A DNA stretch of 64,000 nucleotides from Caldivirga sp. MU80 (GTDB taxonomy: Archaea > Thermoproteota > Thermoprotei > Thermoproteales > Thermocladiaceae): assembly GCF_001663375.1 (NCBI RefSeq), contig NZ_LCTF01000002.1, positions 1-64,000 on the forward strand, given 5' to 3'. Shown here piece by piece: positions 36,367 to 43,867 of this stretch. The stretch's first letter is position 1; every line of letters starts with the position of its first letter. Under the pieces are notes generated by a model, which worked only from the letters and a program-made list of their open reading frames with translations, ran no database searches and was not told the DNA's origin. The translations under genes and the position numbers were made by a program.

Positions 36367-36513
36367 ATGCCTGAGGAGTATGTGTTTCATGCTAGGGTGT
36401 CGAAGACTAGCCACGGCCTCCTCTGCATTTACATACCCAAGGAGTTGAGCGTGAGGATGAGGCATCTTCATGGGAGGCAGGTGGTTATCCGTGTTACAGT
36501 CCCAGACAGGTAA
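36367..36513 (+). CDS. 48-residue AbrB-like protein encoded ahead of tnpB
   Basis: The peptide (EEYVFHARVSKTSHGLLCIYIPKELSVRM ...) resembles a SpoVT-AbrB swapped-hairpin DNA-binding domain: LLCIYIPKEL matches the core strand-helix. It ends five bases before the GTG used for tnpB. It could control element expression or act with TnpB; function is inferred from fold-like sequence only. Confidence 0.6.
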   Translation: MPEEYVFHARVSKTSHGLLCIYIPKELSVRMRHLHGRQVVIRVTVPDR

Positions 36514-36517
36514 CGTT

Positions 36518-37567
36518 GTGGATGCATTCGCAATGGTGAATTACGTTACCATTACTGGCAAGCTCCACCCGGCCTCAGGCGAGGACTACATGCGCCTAGT
36601 GAGACTGGCATGGGACTTCAAAAATGCTGTCCGAATAACCACTAGGATGATTGCTAAGGGGGTGGGAAGAAGCAATATTCTTAAGGAGCTTAGGGGAGTG
36701 CTGAACAAGGCATACGCCGACTCAGCGTATAAGCTAGCCAAGGCGATGGTTGAGGGGTGCTTATTCAACGGTTGCAATCCACTGCATATAGAGGTGAGGA
36801 GGCCCTTCATTGTTAGTGAGGGTGAGTCTTCAAGGCTTGGGAACAGAAACGTGAGGCTGGAGGACACGAACATAGTCAAGGTCAAGTACCCATACGATGG
36901 CTCATGGATAACGCTACGGGCTGAATTCGGGGAGAGGTACCTACCACTACTCAGGGAGTTAGCGGAGCTTGCTAGGCGGAAGAAGGTGAGTTATGGGGCT
37001 AGGATAGTCTTTAGGGAAGGCAGCATATACCTGCACTTATCAATCCCGATAAAGCTCTACCTCAAGTACTTCAAGAGGGGTGAAGCCAAGGGAGGGCTGG
37101 TGGCTGGCTTCGACATTAACAGCGATAGGGTGAACCTGGTAATCATTGATAGGTATGGGAGGATAGTGGACACTAGGACTGCGTGGTTCACCGAGGCGGT
37201 CTCACACGGTTTTTCGAGGAATAGGGCTAGGGCTTTGAGGCTCGGTGCATTGGCGAAACTGTTGAAGTACTGCTACACGCATAGCGTTGGCGTAGTAGTG
37301 TTTGAAAACCTCTCACTGATTAAGAGGAGGAGGTATACGAGGAGTAAGACGGGTAATAGGAAGATAACACTCTTCGCCAAGAGGCAACTAATACAGTACG
37401 GCGTAGTAATGGCGCTGAAGTACGGGTTCAAAGTCATCCTCACCAACCCAAGGGGAACAACAAACTCCAAGGAACACAGCGAAGTAATGAAAAAATACGG
37501 ATTGGATAGACACACAGCATCAGCATACCTAACAGCCCTAAGAGGACTCACCCACCAACAGAAATAA
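36518..37567 (+). CDS. tnpB: TnpB-type RuvC-like nuclease/transposase (IS605 OrfB family)
   Basis: A protein of about 349 residues. RuvC-like catalytic residues are in order: Asp in GFDINSDRVNLVIID (about 199), Glu in VVVFENLSLI (about 263) and Asp in GLDRHTASAYLTAL (about 330). The zinc-finger cysteines that normally lie between the second and third motifs are absent; LTNPRGTTNSKEHSEV occupies their place. GTG 36518, five bases after the upstream stop, is the likely start (ATG 36533 is an alternative; ATG 36470 would overlap the small gene). TnpB proteins are RNA-guided nucleases that keep the element in the genome. Confidence 0.85.
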   Translation: MDAFAMVNYVTITGKLHPASGEDYMRLVRLAWDFKNAVRITTRMIAKGVGRSNILKELRGVLNKAYADSAYKLAKAMVEGCLFNGCNPLHIEVRRPFIVSEGESSRLGNRNVRLEDTNIVKVKYPYDGSWITLRAEFGERYLPLLRELAELARRKKVSYGARIVFREGSIYLHLSIPIKLYLKYFKRGEAKGGLVAGFDINSDRVNLVIIDRYGRIVDTRTAWFTEAVSHGFSRNRARALRLGALAKLLKYCYTHSVGVVVFENLSLIKRRRYTRSKTGNRKITLFAKRQLIQYGVVMALKYGFKVILTNPRGTTNSKEHSEVMKKYGLDRHTASAYLTALRGLTHQQK

Positions 37568-37600
37568 ACACCACAAATGATTATGAAAACCAAAACAACT

Positions 37601-37840
37601 CCACAACCCCCAGGTATAACGGTTAACGCCGTTGCCCCTGGCATAATACTACCCGCAGCCGATGAGGATGAGGGTAAGGTTAACTTAATGGTTAACCAAG
37701 TACCCCTAAGGAGGCGCGGTACGCCTGAGGATGTGGCTGAGGCCGTAGTGTTTCTCCTTAAGAGTAGCTACATAACTGGCCAGGTGATTTACGTGGGTGG
37801 TGGCGAACACCTTAAGCCAAGGGTGGTTTACGATGAGTAG
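37601..37840 (+). pseudogene. 3' part of the interrupted pteridine-reductase-like SDR gene
   Basis: The remainder of the SDR: PGITVNAVAPGIILPA, then LRRRGTPEDVAEAVVFLLKSSYITGQVIYVGGGEHLKP. Coding resumes near 37606. About 25-35 residues between the two parts, including the catalytic YxxxK, are missing, so loss of DNA accompanied or followed the insertion. The 3' end overlaps the folB-folK start (ATGAGTAG), so that gene was probably translated by coupling to the SDR. Confidence 0.85.
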
Positions 37841-38744
37841 CAGCTTATTTAAAATAAGCATTAGGGGGCTTAAGGTTAAGACCATTATAGGTGTTAAGCC
37901 TAGTGAAAGGGTTAAACAGCAGGAGGTAGTCATAGACGTTGACCTCTGGGCTGACTTAAGCAGGGGGGTTGCGGGTGACTCCATTGAGTGCACAGTGGAT
38001 TACAAGGTTATTAAGGATGAGTTAATATCATACGTGGGTAACGTTGACTTCAAGCTAATTGAGACCCTAGCCGACAGGGTGGCTAAGGTTTGCCTACAGG
38101 ACCACAGGGTGAGGATGGTTAGGGTTAGGGTTGAGAAGCCAGGCGCCTTAACCGGGGCTGAGGCGGCCAGTGTTGAGGTTGTTAGAAGCAGAGCTAGTAG
38201 GCTTGCGGATGCCTTCATAGCGGTTGGCTCAAATATAGACCCAGGCCAAAACGTTAAGAGGGCCATAGTCAGGCTTGTTAATGAATTCGGCCCCCTGGAG
38301 GTTTCTACGGTCTACCTAACGGAGCCAATACCCGAGGGCCAGCCACCCTACTACAACTGCGTCGTTAGGGTCAAAACGGCCCTAAGCCCCCTCAGCGTCA
38401 AGAAGATCCTGAGGGGCATTGAGGATGAGCTTGGGAGGGTCAGGTCCAGCGACAAGTATGCCCCAAGGACAATAGACCTGGATTTAATAGTCTACGGAAA
38501 CCTCGTGATTAAAAACAGTGAATTAACAATACCAGACCCGGAGATAGCTAACAGGCCCTTTCTAGCAATACCACTATTCGAATTAGAACCAGACCTGGTT
38601 ATACCCGGTTTAAACAAGTCCATTAGGGAGTTGGTTAAGGGAATTAGTAATGTGGGCATGAAGCCGCTACCCGAATACACTAGGGAGTTGAGGAAAATAG
38701 CCATGCATGCTAATCCACAGCAGGATAAATGCACCACAGCTTAA
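37833..38744 (+). CDS. folBK: FolB-FolK fusion: dihydroneopterin aldolase and HPPK
   Basis: About 303 residues. The first 120 are a dihydroneopterin aldolase (GLKVKTIIGVKPSERVKQQEVVIDVDLW, then YKVIKDE and FKLIETLADRVAK, with the Lys/Glu/Tyr pattern of FolB). From about 125 the sequence is 6-hydroxymethyl-dihydropterin pyrophosphokinase: AVGSNIDPG, VYLTEPIPEGQPPYYNCVV, RTIDLDLIVYG and NRPFLAIPL. The fusion supplies two successive folate steps. The ATG at 37833 overlaps the SDR stop. Removing the SDR by insertion may affect its translation. Confidence 0.9.
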   Translation: MSSSLFKISIRGLKVKTIIGVKPSERVKQQEVVIDVDLWADLSRGVAGDSIECTVDYKVIKDELISYVGNVDFKLIETLADRVAKVCLQDHRVRMVRVRVEKPGALTGAEAASVEVVRSRASRLADAFIAVGSNIDPGQNVKRAIVRLVNEFGPLEVSTVYLTEPIPEGQPPYYNCVVRVKTALSPLSVKKILRGIEDELGRVRSSDKYAPRTIDLDLIVYGNLVIKNSELTIPDPEIANRPFLAIPLFELEPDLVIPGLNKSIRELVKGISNVGMKPLPEYTRELRKIAMHANPQQDKCTTA

Positions 38745-38784
38745 GGTACAGGGTTAAAGCTATAATAACAGAGTTAACTAGCCT

Positions 38785-38830
38785 GACCTCTCTCCGCCTT
38801 GAAGGGCGAGGCTTAACCATTATGTCATGC
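38785..38830 (-). repeat. IS-end-like hairpin remnant (left flank of accessory island)
   Basis: Read on the minus strand: ataatggttaagcctcgccctt followed by caaggcgg, making a hairpin. The first 22 bases are shared with the copy at 42962-42997 on the plus strand, so the two form an inverted pair about 4.2 kb apart. The hairpin style is that of IS200/IS605 ends. Confidence 0.6.
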
Positions 38831-39952
38831 CCCACGTACCGAGTATATCCTGTCGTTACCTGGGCCACAGTAGATGACGGCTGGTTCAGGCTCAATGCGT
38901 TCACCAGTGGCTGGGTCTGTTGTGTGCGCTTCAAATAATTCCCTAGCCGTTAATTGCCTATACACAATCTTACCCTCACTCATGTTAACCACGTAGCCCC
39001 TCAACTCCTTAACTGGAAGCCCGGTGAGGTCATCAATCTCCCTCCTGAAGGACCTTAGGATAATGCTCAACACATTACTTAACCTAGCCGACTCCACGAA
39101 CCACCTGTAAAACTCGGGCCATAGGTACGGGTTTGCGCCATACACAATCTCACTCGGCCCTATTCTCGTCATATCCCACTTAATCGCCTCCCAATCACCA
39201 GCCTTCTCCAGCCCCATGTCCATAGCCATTACGACTCCATCATCGAGGTCCCTCCAGGTGCTTGGCCTAGCTAATTTAGGGCCCGTTACTGTCAGTATTG
39301 CCGTCTCAATGACGTGGGACTCCAGCTCGGAAAGAAGCTTCGACAAGCCATCAACCTTGCCAGTCCAGCTACTTCTTTCACTCCTCGCCTTATTAACGAG
39401 GTTGTAAATCTCCCTGGACTCCTTCCTCACAGTCCTCTTAAAGAACTCTATTAATTCGTCAAATGTACCCTCGAACTCGTCTAGGTACTTGTGAGCGCCG
39501 ATCTCCGCCTTGAAGATGAAGTGGTACCTATCTCCCCATAGGCGGAATCTGTCATACTCCAGTATTGAGAATGGGACGTAAACCCCAAGGGACTTCGCAT
39601 ACTCCCTAACCGCCCTCTCTATCCTACCTATCTCTTCACTTAACTTCCTTCTCCTCCTTAATTCCCTCAGTAACTCCCTCCTAAAGACCTCCAGTTGCCC
39701 CGGCTGCGCCTCCTTGAGGAATCTCAGGACGTCCTCAGCATCAAAACTAACCTCCCTACCTCTCCCAATGTAGATCGACTCCTCCGGAATAACAACCTCC
39801 CCCCTCCTAGCCTCCTCAACAGTCTCCTCAAGCCTATCCCTCACCTGCGCCACCAAGTCCCCATTCTCATCTAACTCTATACCAATTAAGTCGAGAACAT
39901 AATCCACGTACCACTTAATCCTCCTCAAATCCCCGGCATCACGCCCCGGCAT
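38825..39952 (-). CDS. Charged helical protein, unknown
   Basis: A 375-residue highly charged, mostly helical protein. Coiled-coil-like stretches occur at about 86-130 (REVSFDAEDVLRFLKEAQPG ... RRELLRELRRRRK) and about 175-225. A later part has aromatic and Gly/Pro elements (GPSEIVYGANPYLWPEF). No known family or catalytic motif recognised. Its stop lies in the repeat at 38785-38830, so its 3' end may have been altered by the IS remnant. It is the first gene of the accessory island. Confidence 0.6.
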   Translation of the reverse strand: MPGRDAGDLRRIKWYVDYVLDLIGIELDENGDLVAQVRDRLEETVEEARRGEVVIPEESIYIGRGREVSFDAEDVLRFLKEAQPGQLEVFRRELLRELRRRRKLSEEIGRIERAVREYAKSLGVYVPFSILEYDRFRLWGDRYHFIFKAEIGAHKYLDEFEGTFDELIEFFKRTVRKESREIYNLVNKARSERSSWTGKVDGLSKLLSELESHVIETAILTVTGPKLARPSTWRDLDDGVVMAMDMGLEKAGDWEAIKWDMTRIGPSEIVYGANPYLWPEFYRWFVESARLSNVLSIILRSFRREIDDLTGLPVKELRGYVVNMSEGKIVYRQLTARELFEAHTTDPATGERIEPEPAVIYCGPGNDRIYSVRGA

Positions 39953-40037
39953 CTAAATTAAAAGTACTAACTAAGGCCTTAATAAACCATTGTCCTAGCG
40001 TACTAGATTCATCATGGCGACTTATTAAATTTTAGCA

Positions 40038-40144
40038 TGACGGCGGGGACTGAGCAGTGATGCCGCATCTGTGAGGGCTTTGAAGGAATGAGCGGTAGTC
40101 TCAGAGGGTGCAGAAACCCGCCTCCTCAGGGCGGGGAGCCGTCA
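40038..40144 (+). ncRNA. Orphan omega-RNA-like element (IS200/IS605 right-end type)
   Basis: A 107-base structure closed by TGACGGC (40038-40044) and GCCGTCA (40138-40144). It contains gatgccgcatctgtgagggctttg, gcggtagtctcagagg, and the terminal hairpin CCCGCC (40117-40122)/GGCGGG, then gggagccgtcaa. This ending resembles the 3' scaffold of TnpB guide RNAs in IS200/IS605-type elements. No tnpB lies next to it. Sequence 3' of gtcaac, where a guide would begin, is the promoter of the HEPN gene. Activity is not shown. Confidence 0.55.
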
Positions 40145-40151
40145 ACAAGAA

Positions 40152-40161
40152 CCTTTATAGG
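40152..40161 (+). promoter_or_regulatory. TATA box of the HEPN-MNT pair
   Basis: cctttatagg lies about 24-32 bases before the ATG at 40184 and starts only eight bases after the omega-RNA-like element ends. Confidence 0.55.
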
Positions 40162-40183
40162 GGTTGCATTACCCGTATTGTTA

Positions 40184-40597
40184 ATGACGCAGCCGCTTGA
40201 TTGCGATGAGTACAGTAGGTGGATTAGGCAGGCGGAATACACTTTAAGGTCCATAGATGCGGACATGAATTCAAGTAATTACTCATGGGTATGCTTTAAG
40301 GCTCAGCAGACAGCTGAGTTAGCGCTTAAGGCATTATTAAGGGCCATGGGTAAGCCAGCCTATGGCCATAACCTGGTGGCTTTATTCAACGACCTAGTTA
40401 ATTACTGCAGTAATGTGAGCGATAGGTTAAGGTTTTGCGTTGGTTATCTCGATAAGATGTACGTAACACCACGCTACCCAGATGCCTTCGTTGAGGGTGT
40501 GCCCTTTGAAAGGTACACGAGGGAGGAGGCCGTGGAAGCCTCAAATTGCGCTGGGCTAATCGTGAATTGGGTAAGGGGGTGTTCACCATGTCGTTAG
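40184..40597 (+). CDS. HEPN-domain toxin candidate
   Basis: A 137-residue HEPN protein: WIRQAEYTLRSIDADMNSSNYSWVCFKAQQTAELALKALL, typical of the family paired with minimal nucleotidyltransferases. HEPN-MNT toxins are RNases or other RNA-acting proteins in type VII-like toxin-antitoxin pairs; the R-x4-6-H motif is not obvious here. A longer reading from 40088 would run through the omega-RNA-like element; the TATA box supports ATG 40184. It overlaps the MNT gene by 10 bases. Confidence 0.85.
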   Translation: MTQPLDCDEYSRWIRQAEYTLRSIDADMNSSNYSWVCFKAQQTAELALKALLRAMGKPAYGHNLVALFNDLVNYCSNVSDRLRFCVGYLDKMYVTPRYPDAFVEGVPFERYTREEAVEASNCAGLIVNWVRGCSPCR

Positions 40598-40962
40598 ATG
40601 AGGTAATTAGGGAGAGGGCCGTTGAACGGGAGCGCGTCATCAGGGGGCTGCGTATTTACGCAGATAGATTGAGGATTAGGCTTGGTGGGTTAACAATGAT
40701 ACTCTATGGTTCATACGCCAGAGGGGACTTTAATCTATGGAGCGATGTAGACGTGCTCATAATATCTGAATACTTTAGGGGGAGGAATTTCGTAACCAGG
40801 TGTATAATCCTTGATGATGCACCACCGAGACTTGAACCAATATGTTGGACACCTGAGGAAGCCGTCAAGGCATTGACCAAGCCCTGGTGGTGTGAAGCCC
40901 TTAAGCACCACGTAGTCATCGTGGATGATTATGGGGTAACTAGGTTGTTAAAAGCACACTAG
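40588..40962 (+). CDS. Minimal nucleotidyltransferase (MNT) antitoxin candidate
   Basis: A 124-residue minimal nucleotidyltransferase: LYGSYARGDFNLWSDVDVLII contains the GSxxxGxxxxxSDxD active site. In known HEPN-MNT systems the MNT neutralises the HEPN toxin by adding AMP or by binding. Start ATG 40588 overlaps the HEPN gene end. Confidence 0.87.
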   Translation: MSLDEVIRERAVERERVIRGLRIYADRLRIRLGGLTMILYGSYARGDFNLWSDVDVLIISEYFRGRNFVTRCIILDDAPPRLEPICWTPEEAVKALTKPWWCEALKHHVVIVDDYGVTRLLKAH

Positions 40963-41476
40963 GTTATAGCGACTACCCGTAGTCTTCGTAATGCCGTTGA
41001 ATTGATAATGATAAGGAGCAGTAAACCTAGCCCCTTCAGGGTGGGGAAGGGGTCAAATAATACCCCCTCAGCTATCACTACCGGCATTCTACAATTATCC
41101 TCCTGGGTAATCATCTTCATGGGCTTTCTAACTTTTACTCAATTTCCCTAACTAAGTAATCAACCTGACTTTACCCGCGGCTAAAGCCGATCACTAAGAC
41201 ACCGCCAACGTTAGGTTCTTAGCAGTACTCACCAAGGTGCCGGAGGATAATGCAGTTATTATTAGGGGATTTACGGAAAAGGCTGAGAGGAAAGTGGGGA
41301 AGGGTAGAAATGAAAGTCTAGAGGAAGGATGAAGTAGGAGCCGTAGACCTAGGAGTTTCCCACCCAGCGGTGTTTATTGGTACTTTATTGAGACTTAATG
41401 ATTACCACCTAGTGGGAAACGTGACCCTTGCTTACCGCAGTAACTTATTAAAATTAACACGTAATGCTTTAATTGT
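40963..41476. other. Intergenic stretch with IS-end hairpin and possible tnpB debris
   Basis: Contains a hairpin CCCCTTcagggtggggAAGGGG at about 41031-41052 followed by gtcaaa, like the gggagccgtcaa end of the element at 40038. Further on, at about 41332-41380, a frame reads EVGAVDLGVSHPAVFIG, which resembles the RuvC-I region of TnpB. No intact gene is seen. TATA-like attaaaatt lies near 41447-41455. Confidence 0.4.
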
Positions 41477-41620
41477 ATGAGTAGGGTTAAGGTTGGTAGG
41501 ATTAGGCATAGGTACTTCGCCTACGTGGGCAGGATAAGGGTGGTTACTGGTGGCGGTGAGACTAAGACTAAGGATAAAGGTGAGGGAGAGGGTTACGGAG
41601 GAGGTAGCACTACTCAATAG
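41477..41620 (+). CDS. Small basic 47-residue frame overlapping the next gene
   Basis: ATG at 41477 has a TATA-like box about 25 bases upstream. The frame (MSRVKVGRIRHRYFAYVGRIR ...) runs into a Gly/Glu-rich ending after the GTG of the next gene. It may be a real small partner, or the N-terminus of the next protein moved out of frame by a small insertion or deletion; a frame change near 41550 would join FAYVGRIRVVTGG to VRLRLRIKVRERV. Confidence 0.4.
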   Translation: MSRVKVGRIRHRYFAYVGRIRVVTGGGETKTKDKGEGEGYGGGSTTQ

Positions 41621-41966
41621 CGGCTTTGAAGCCCCAACCCCACAGTTGCTAATACCAATAAGTACAGCTAAGGCTCTCGAGCTGTGGCCCCCAACTGGTG
41701 AGTCTAAGGAATTAATCGTGGATACGGCAGGCGGTCCGTTGAGGGTTTGGTTTTACCCACGAATAGCCCTCGTCAAGGTCATTACCAGTGATGCAGAGTC
41801 TAGGGAGGTCCTCACGGACCTGTTGGTATCGCCACTAGCCGATGAACCGCTGATAAGCGATATGTTGGCTGAGGAGTTGGAAATCGTAGTTGAATCCTTT
41901 GGTAGGGGGCTATGGAGATTCAGGAGCGAGGCGCCAGGTAAGTTGAGACCCTCGGAGAGGCGCTAA
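41550..41966 (+). CDS. Degenerate retropepsin-like protein
   Basis: A 138-residue, mostly beta protein starting at GTG. ALLNSGFEAPTPQLLIP has NSG where clan AA aspartic proteases have DTG/DSG; LVSPLADEPLISDMLAEELEIVV follows the second-half pattern of that fold. It may be a catalytically dead relative of the next gene. It overlaps the 47-residue frame upstream and is followed by the intact retropepsin-like gene at 41998. Confidence 0.6.
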   Translation: MAVRLRLRIKVRERVTEEVALLNSGFEAPTPQLLIPISTAKALELWPPTGESKELIVDTAGGPLRVWFYPRIALVKVITSDAESREVLTDLLVSPLADEPLISDMLAEELEIVVESFGRGLWRFRSEAPGKLRPSERR

Positions 41967-41997
41967 AGCTATATTGTGCTTAAGCGTAAACAGTTGC

Positions 41998-42354
41998 GTG
42001 GGTTTAACCAGGGTTAAGGTGTTGGTTATAAACCCGGAGTCGGGTGCTAATGCCGAGGTTGAGTTAATAGTCGATACTGGGTCGATCTTCACCTGGATTG
42101 ATGGGAGGGTGCTTGATGGTATTGGCATAAGGCCTAGGAGGGTTAGGTCGTTTAGGACGATCGATGGTAAGGTTGTGAGTAGGAGGGTTGGCGTGGCCGT
42201 CATTAGGTATGGGGAGTACGAGGGCGATGTCGAGGTTGTATTTGCCGAGGATGGCGATGCCCAAGTACTCGGGGTGACGGCTCTCGAGACCCTGGGACTG
42301 GAGGTGGATCCATTAACGGGTACGCTGAAGTATGTAGGACATTTAACAGTTTAA
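41998..42354 (+). CDS. Retropepsin-like aspartic protease (clan AA)
   Basis: About 118 residues from GTG 41998 (TTG 41974 is also in frame). The motif AEVELIVDTGSIFTWID contains the D-T-G-S catalytic site, and QVLGVTALETLGLEVDP is the flap-to-C-terminal element of single-domain retropepsins. It would act as a homodimer. Partner and substrate are unknown. Two genes of the same fold, one with DTG and one without, are adjacent. Confidence 0.72.
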   Translation: MGLTRVKVLVINPESGANAEVELIVDTGSIFTWIDGRVLDGIGIRPRRVRSFRTIDGKVVSRRVGVAVIRYGEYEGDVEVVFAEDGDAQVLGVTALETLGLEVDPLTGTLKYVGHLTV

Positions 42355-42474
42355 GCTAAGGGTATGTGCCGAGTTGTTTCGTACAATGCCCTACCTTTGT
42401 TAATTCATAGGTGTTTACGCATGGTGGTCATTGTTAATTCCGGGTGAAATACCGTAGCCAACATGGCATTCTCC

Positions 42475-42899
42475 TAAGCTGCAACTATGATCTCCTTAAC
42501 CCTCGGGTGCCTAAGCTTCATGAGGGGATTTACATCCCTAAGCTCTAACCATCGCGGGCGCCCTTATGAACATGGTCCTCAAAGTGCCAACTGCATCAAC
42601 GTTGACATTCACCTTGAAGGAGTCCCCTTGCTTACCGAAGGCATTCCCACACGGTTATATCCATAACACCAAGTATTGGTTGCCTCACCAACCACGGAGT
42701 CCCTATCCTTAGCTATGAATATGACGCCGGCGTAGGTGCCAAACGTTAGTAATCCATCAATGATACGTCCCCTCAAGGCATTGAGTAGCTTAGCCCTATT
42801 AACCAATGAACCTATTGTCGTTAATTCACTAGGTATTACCATTGCCCTTACATCACTCAATTGTTTAATCCTCCCCACCCTAACTACATTAACGGTCAA
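42475..42899 (-). pseudogene. Decayed gene, fragment of unknown family
   Basis: The minus strand reads MTVNVVRVGRIKQLSDVRAM ... TTIGSLVNRAKLLNALRGRIIDGLLTFGTYAGVIFIAKDRDSVVG without stops from 42899 to 42609. Related coding continues in shifted frames further on (VNVDAVGTLRTMFIRAPAMV, then LRDVNPLMKLRHPRVKEIIVAA to about 42478). At least two frame changes break it, so it is probably a decaying gene. Family not recognised. Confidence 0.4.
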
Positions 42900-42961
42900 C
42901 CCTATTCCTTACATCTTTAATAAAAGAAATAAGGCAGAGTATGGTCACGGTATGTCTATCC

Positions 42962-42997
42962 GACAATAATGGTTAAGCCTCGCCCTTAAGGGCGGGG
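42962..42997 (+). repeat. IS-end-like hairpin remnant (right flank of accessory island)
   Basis: ataatggttaagcctcgcccttaagggcgggg: GCCCTTAAGGGC is a perfect hairpin/palindrome. It shares 22 bases with the copy at 38785-38830 in the opposite orientation. Confidence 0.6.
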
Positions 42998-43277
42998 TTG
43001 CACCAATACGTGGGATGGGCTCATAAACCCCAGCTCCGTTGAATTATTCAATAACCCTCAAAGAGGGAGTAACAATTAAGACCCCCAAGGTGAAAACCCA
43101 CCCCTTTAGGCGGGGAGGGGTCATTTACTGAGAGTAATCCTTAATAATGCCTTTAAGTTTGGTTAGTCATATGAGTAGTGGCGTTCTTGGTCTGTCCCTG
43201 GTTCACTGGTCTATTTATTCAACGGTTTTTGATTTACCCTCAGAGTACTAAGTAGACTTGTTGGTCTGGGTTACTCG
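42998..43277. other. Intergenic gap with another IS-type hairpin
   Basis: At 43098-43122, ccacccctttaggcggggaggggtca forms a hairpin like those at 40117 and 41031, ending in ggggtca. The remainder has no gene. Together with the pair at 38785/42962 this marks repeated IS200/IS605-type activity. Confidence 0.45.
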
Positions 43278-43736
43278 GTGGGTAGGGCTCAGTTTGTTGG
43301 TGGTGACGTGGTTGTTGAGTACCTCGTTGATGAGGCTATGAATAATGTTGTTGCGAAGAGGAGGTTTGAGAATGATACTATTAGGGTCCTGTATGACGGT
43401 GGTAGGAGGGCTATTGGTGTCATGGGTGGTAGTAAGGATTCCTTAACAGTGGGTCTTGCCGAGCTTTACAGGGCGTTGAATGAGTCTAAGGTGCCTGAGC
43501 CCCAAGTTACGGAACTCCTAGTGAGTTATACGGATAGACTTACGGTATGTCCCGATAGGAGCATCGAGTTTGGAAACTTCAAGCTCCAGCAGAGGGGCTA
43601 TAGTGACGGCAATTATTGCGGGCCTTGCCTGGGCTATCATTTATTACTTCGCAGTATTGCAATTACCATGGTAGTACACCGAATTCATCAAAGTTATGGA
43701 CGAACTTCATTGGAACTTAGCTATTGCCATATATAA
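43278..43736 (+). CDS. Unknown protein, probably decaying
   Basis: A 152-residue frame from GTG. The first 110 residues look like a real soluble protein (VVEYLVDEAMNNVVAKRRFENDTIRVLYDGGRRAIG ...), but from about 43605 another frame (ending at 43672 and 43845) codes much better for membrane helices. So the last third is probably not the natural end. Family not recognised. It is likely part of the same decaying redox locus. Confidence 0.4.
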   Translation: MGRAQFVGGDVVVEYLVDEAMNNVVAKRRFENDTIRVLYDGGRRAIGVMGGSKDSLTVGLAELYRALNESKVPEPQVTELLVSYTDRLTVCPDRSIEFGNFKLQQRGYSDGNYCGPCLGYHLLLRSIAITMVVHRIHQSYGRTSLELSYCHI

Positions 43737-43845
43737 CCTAATCGTATGGGATTATGCCATAGGTACCCTGTATTGTATATTAACAATAATAATGGGGCTT
43801 TGCTGGTCGTACTGGGTCCTGGGGGTACCTCGCAGTTTTTGGTAG
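43603..43845 (+). pseudogene. Membrane-protein fragment with in-frame TAG
   Basis: Starting at GTG 43603 one frame reads MTAIIAGLAWAIIYYFAVLQ and then TAG at 43672-43674, followed in the same frame by YTEFIKVMDELHWNLAIAI and another membrane segment to a stop at 43843-43845. Both parts are membrane-helix sequences of one protein, so the TAG looks like an inactivating mutation. It precedes a broken cytochrome b. Confidence 0.45.
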
Positions 43846-43867
43846 GGAGGCAGGGCTTTGGGTTAAG

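Larger units (their letters stand above)
36130..37600 (+). mobile_element. IS200/IS605-group TnpB element (IS1341-like, no TnpA)
   Basis: The element lies inside the SDR gene. The left end has a cruciform (GGAGGCGGTGG with CCACCGTCTCC, enclosed by GCCGTC/GGCGGC). A second long hairpin, 36191-36269, then a promoter, a 48-residue AbrB-like gene and tnpB follow. The right end contains caccacaaatgattatgaaaacc. There is no TnpA gene. Terminal inverted repeats are absent, as expected for this group. Three tnpB-less relatives occur in the window (14482, 21095, 28112). Exact ends are estimated from these copies and from where the SDR sequence breaks off and resumes. Confidence 0.82.
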
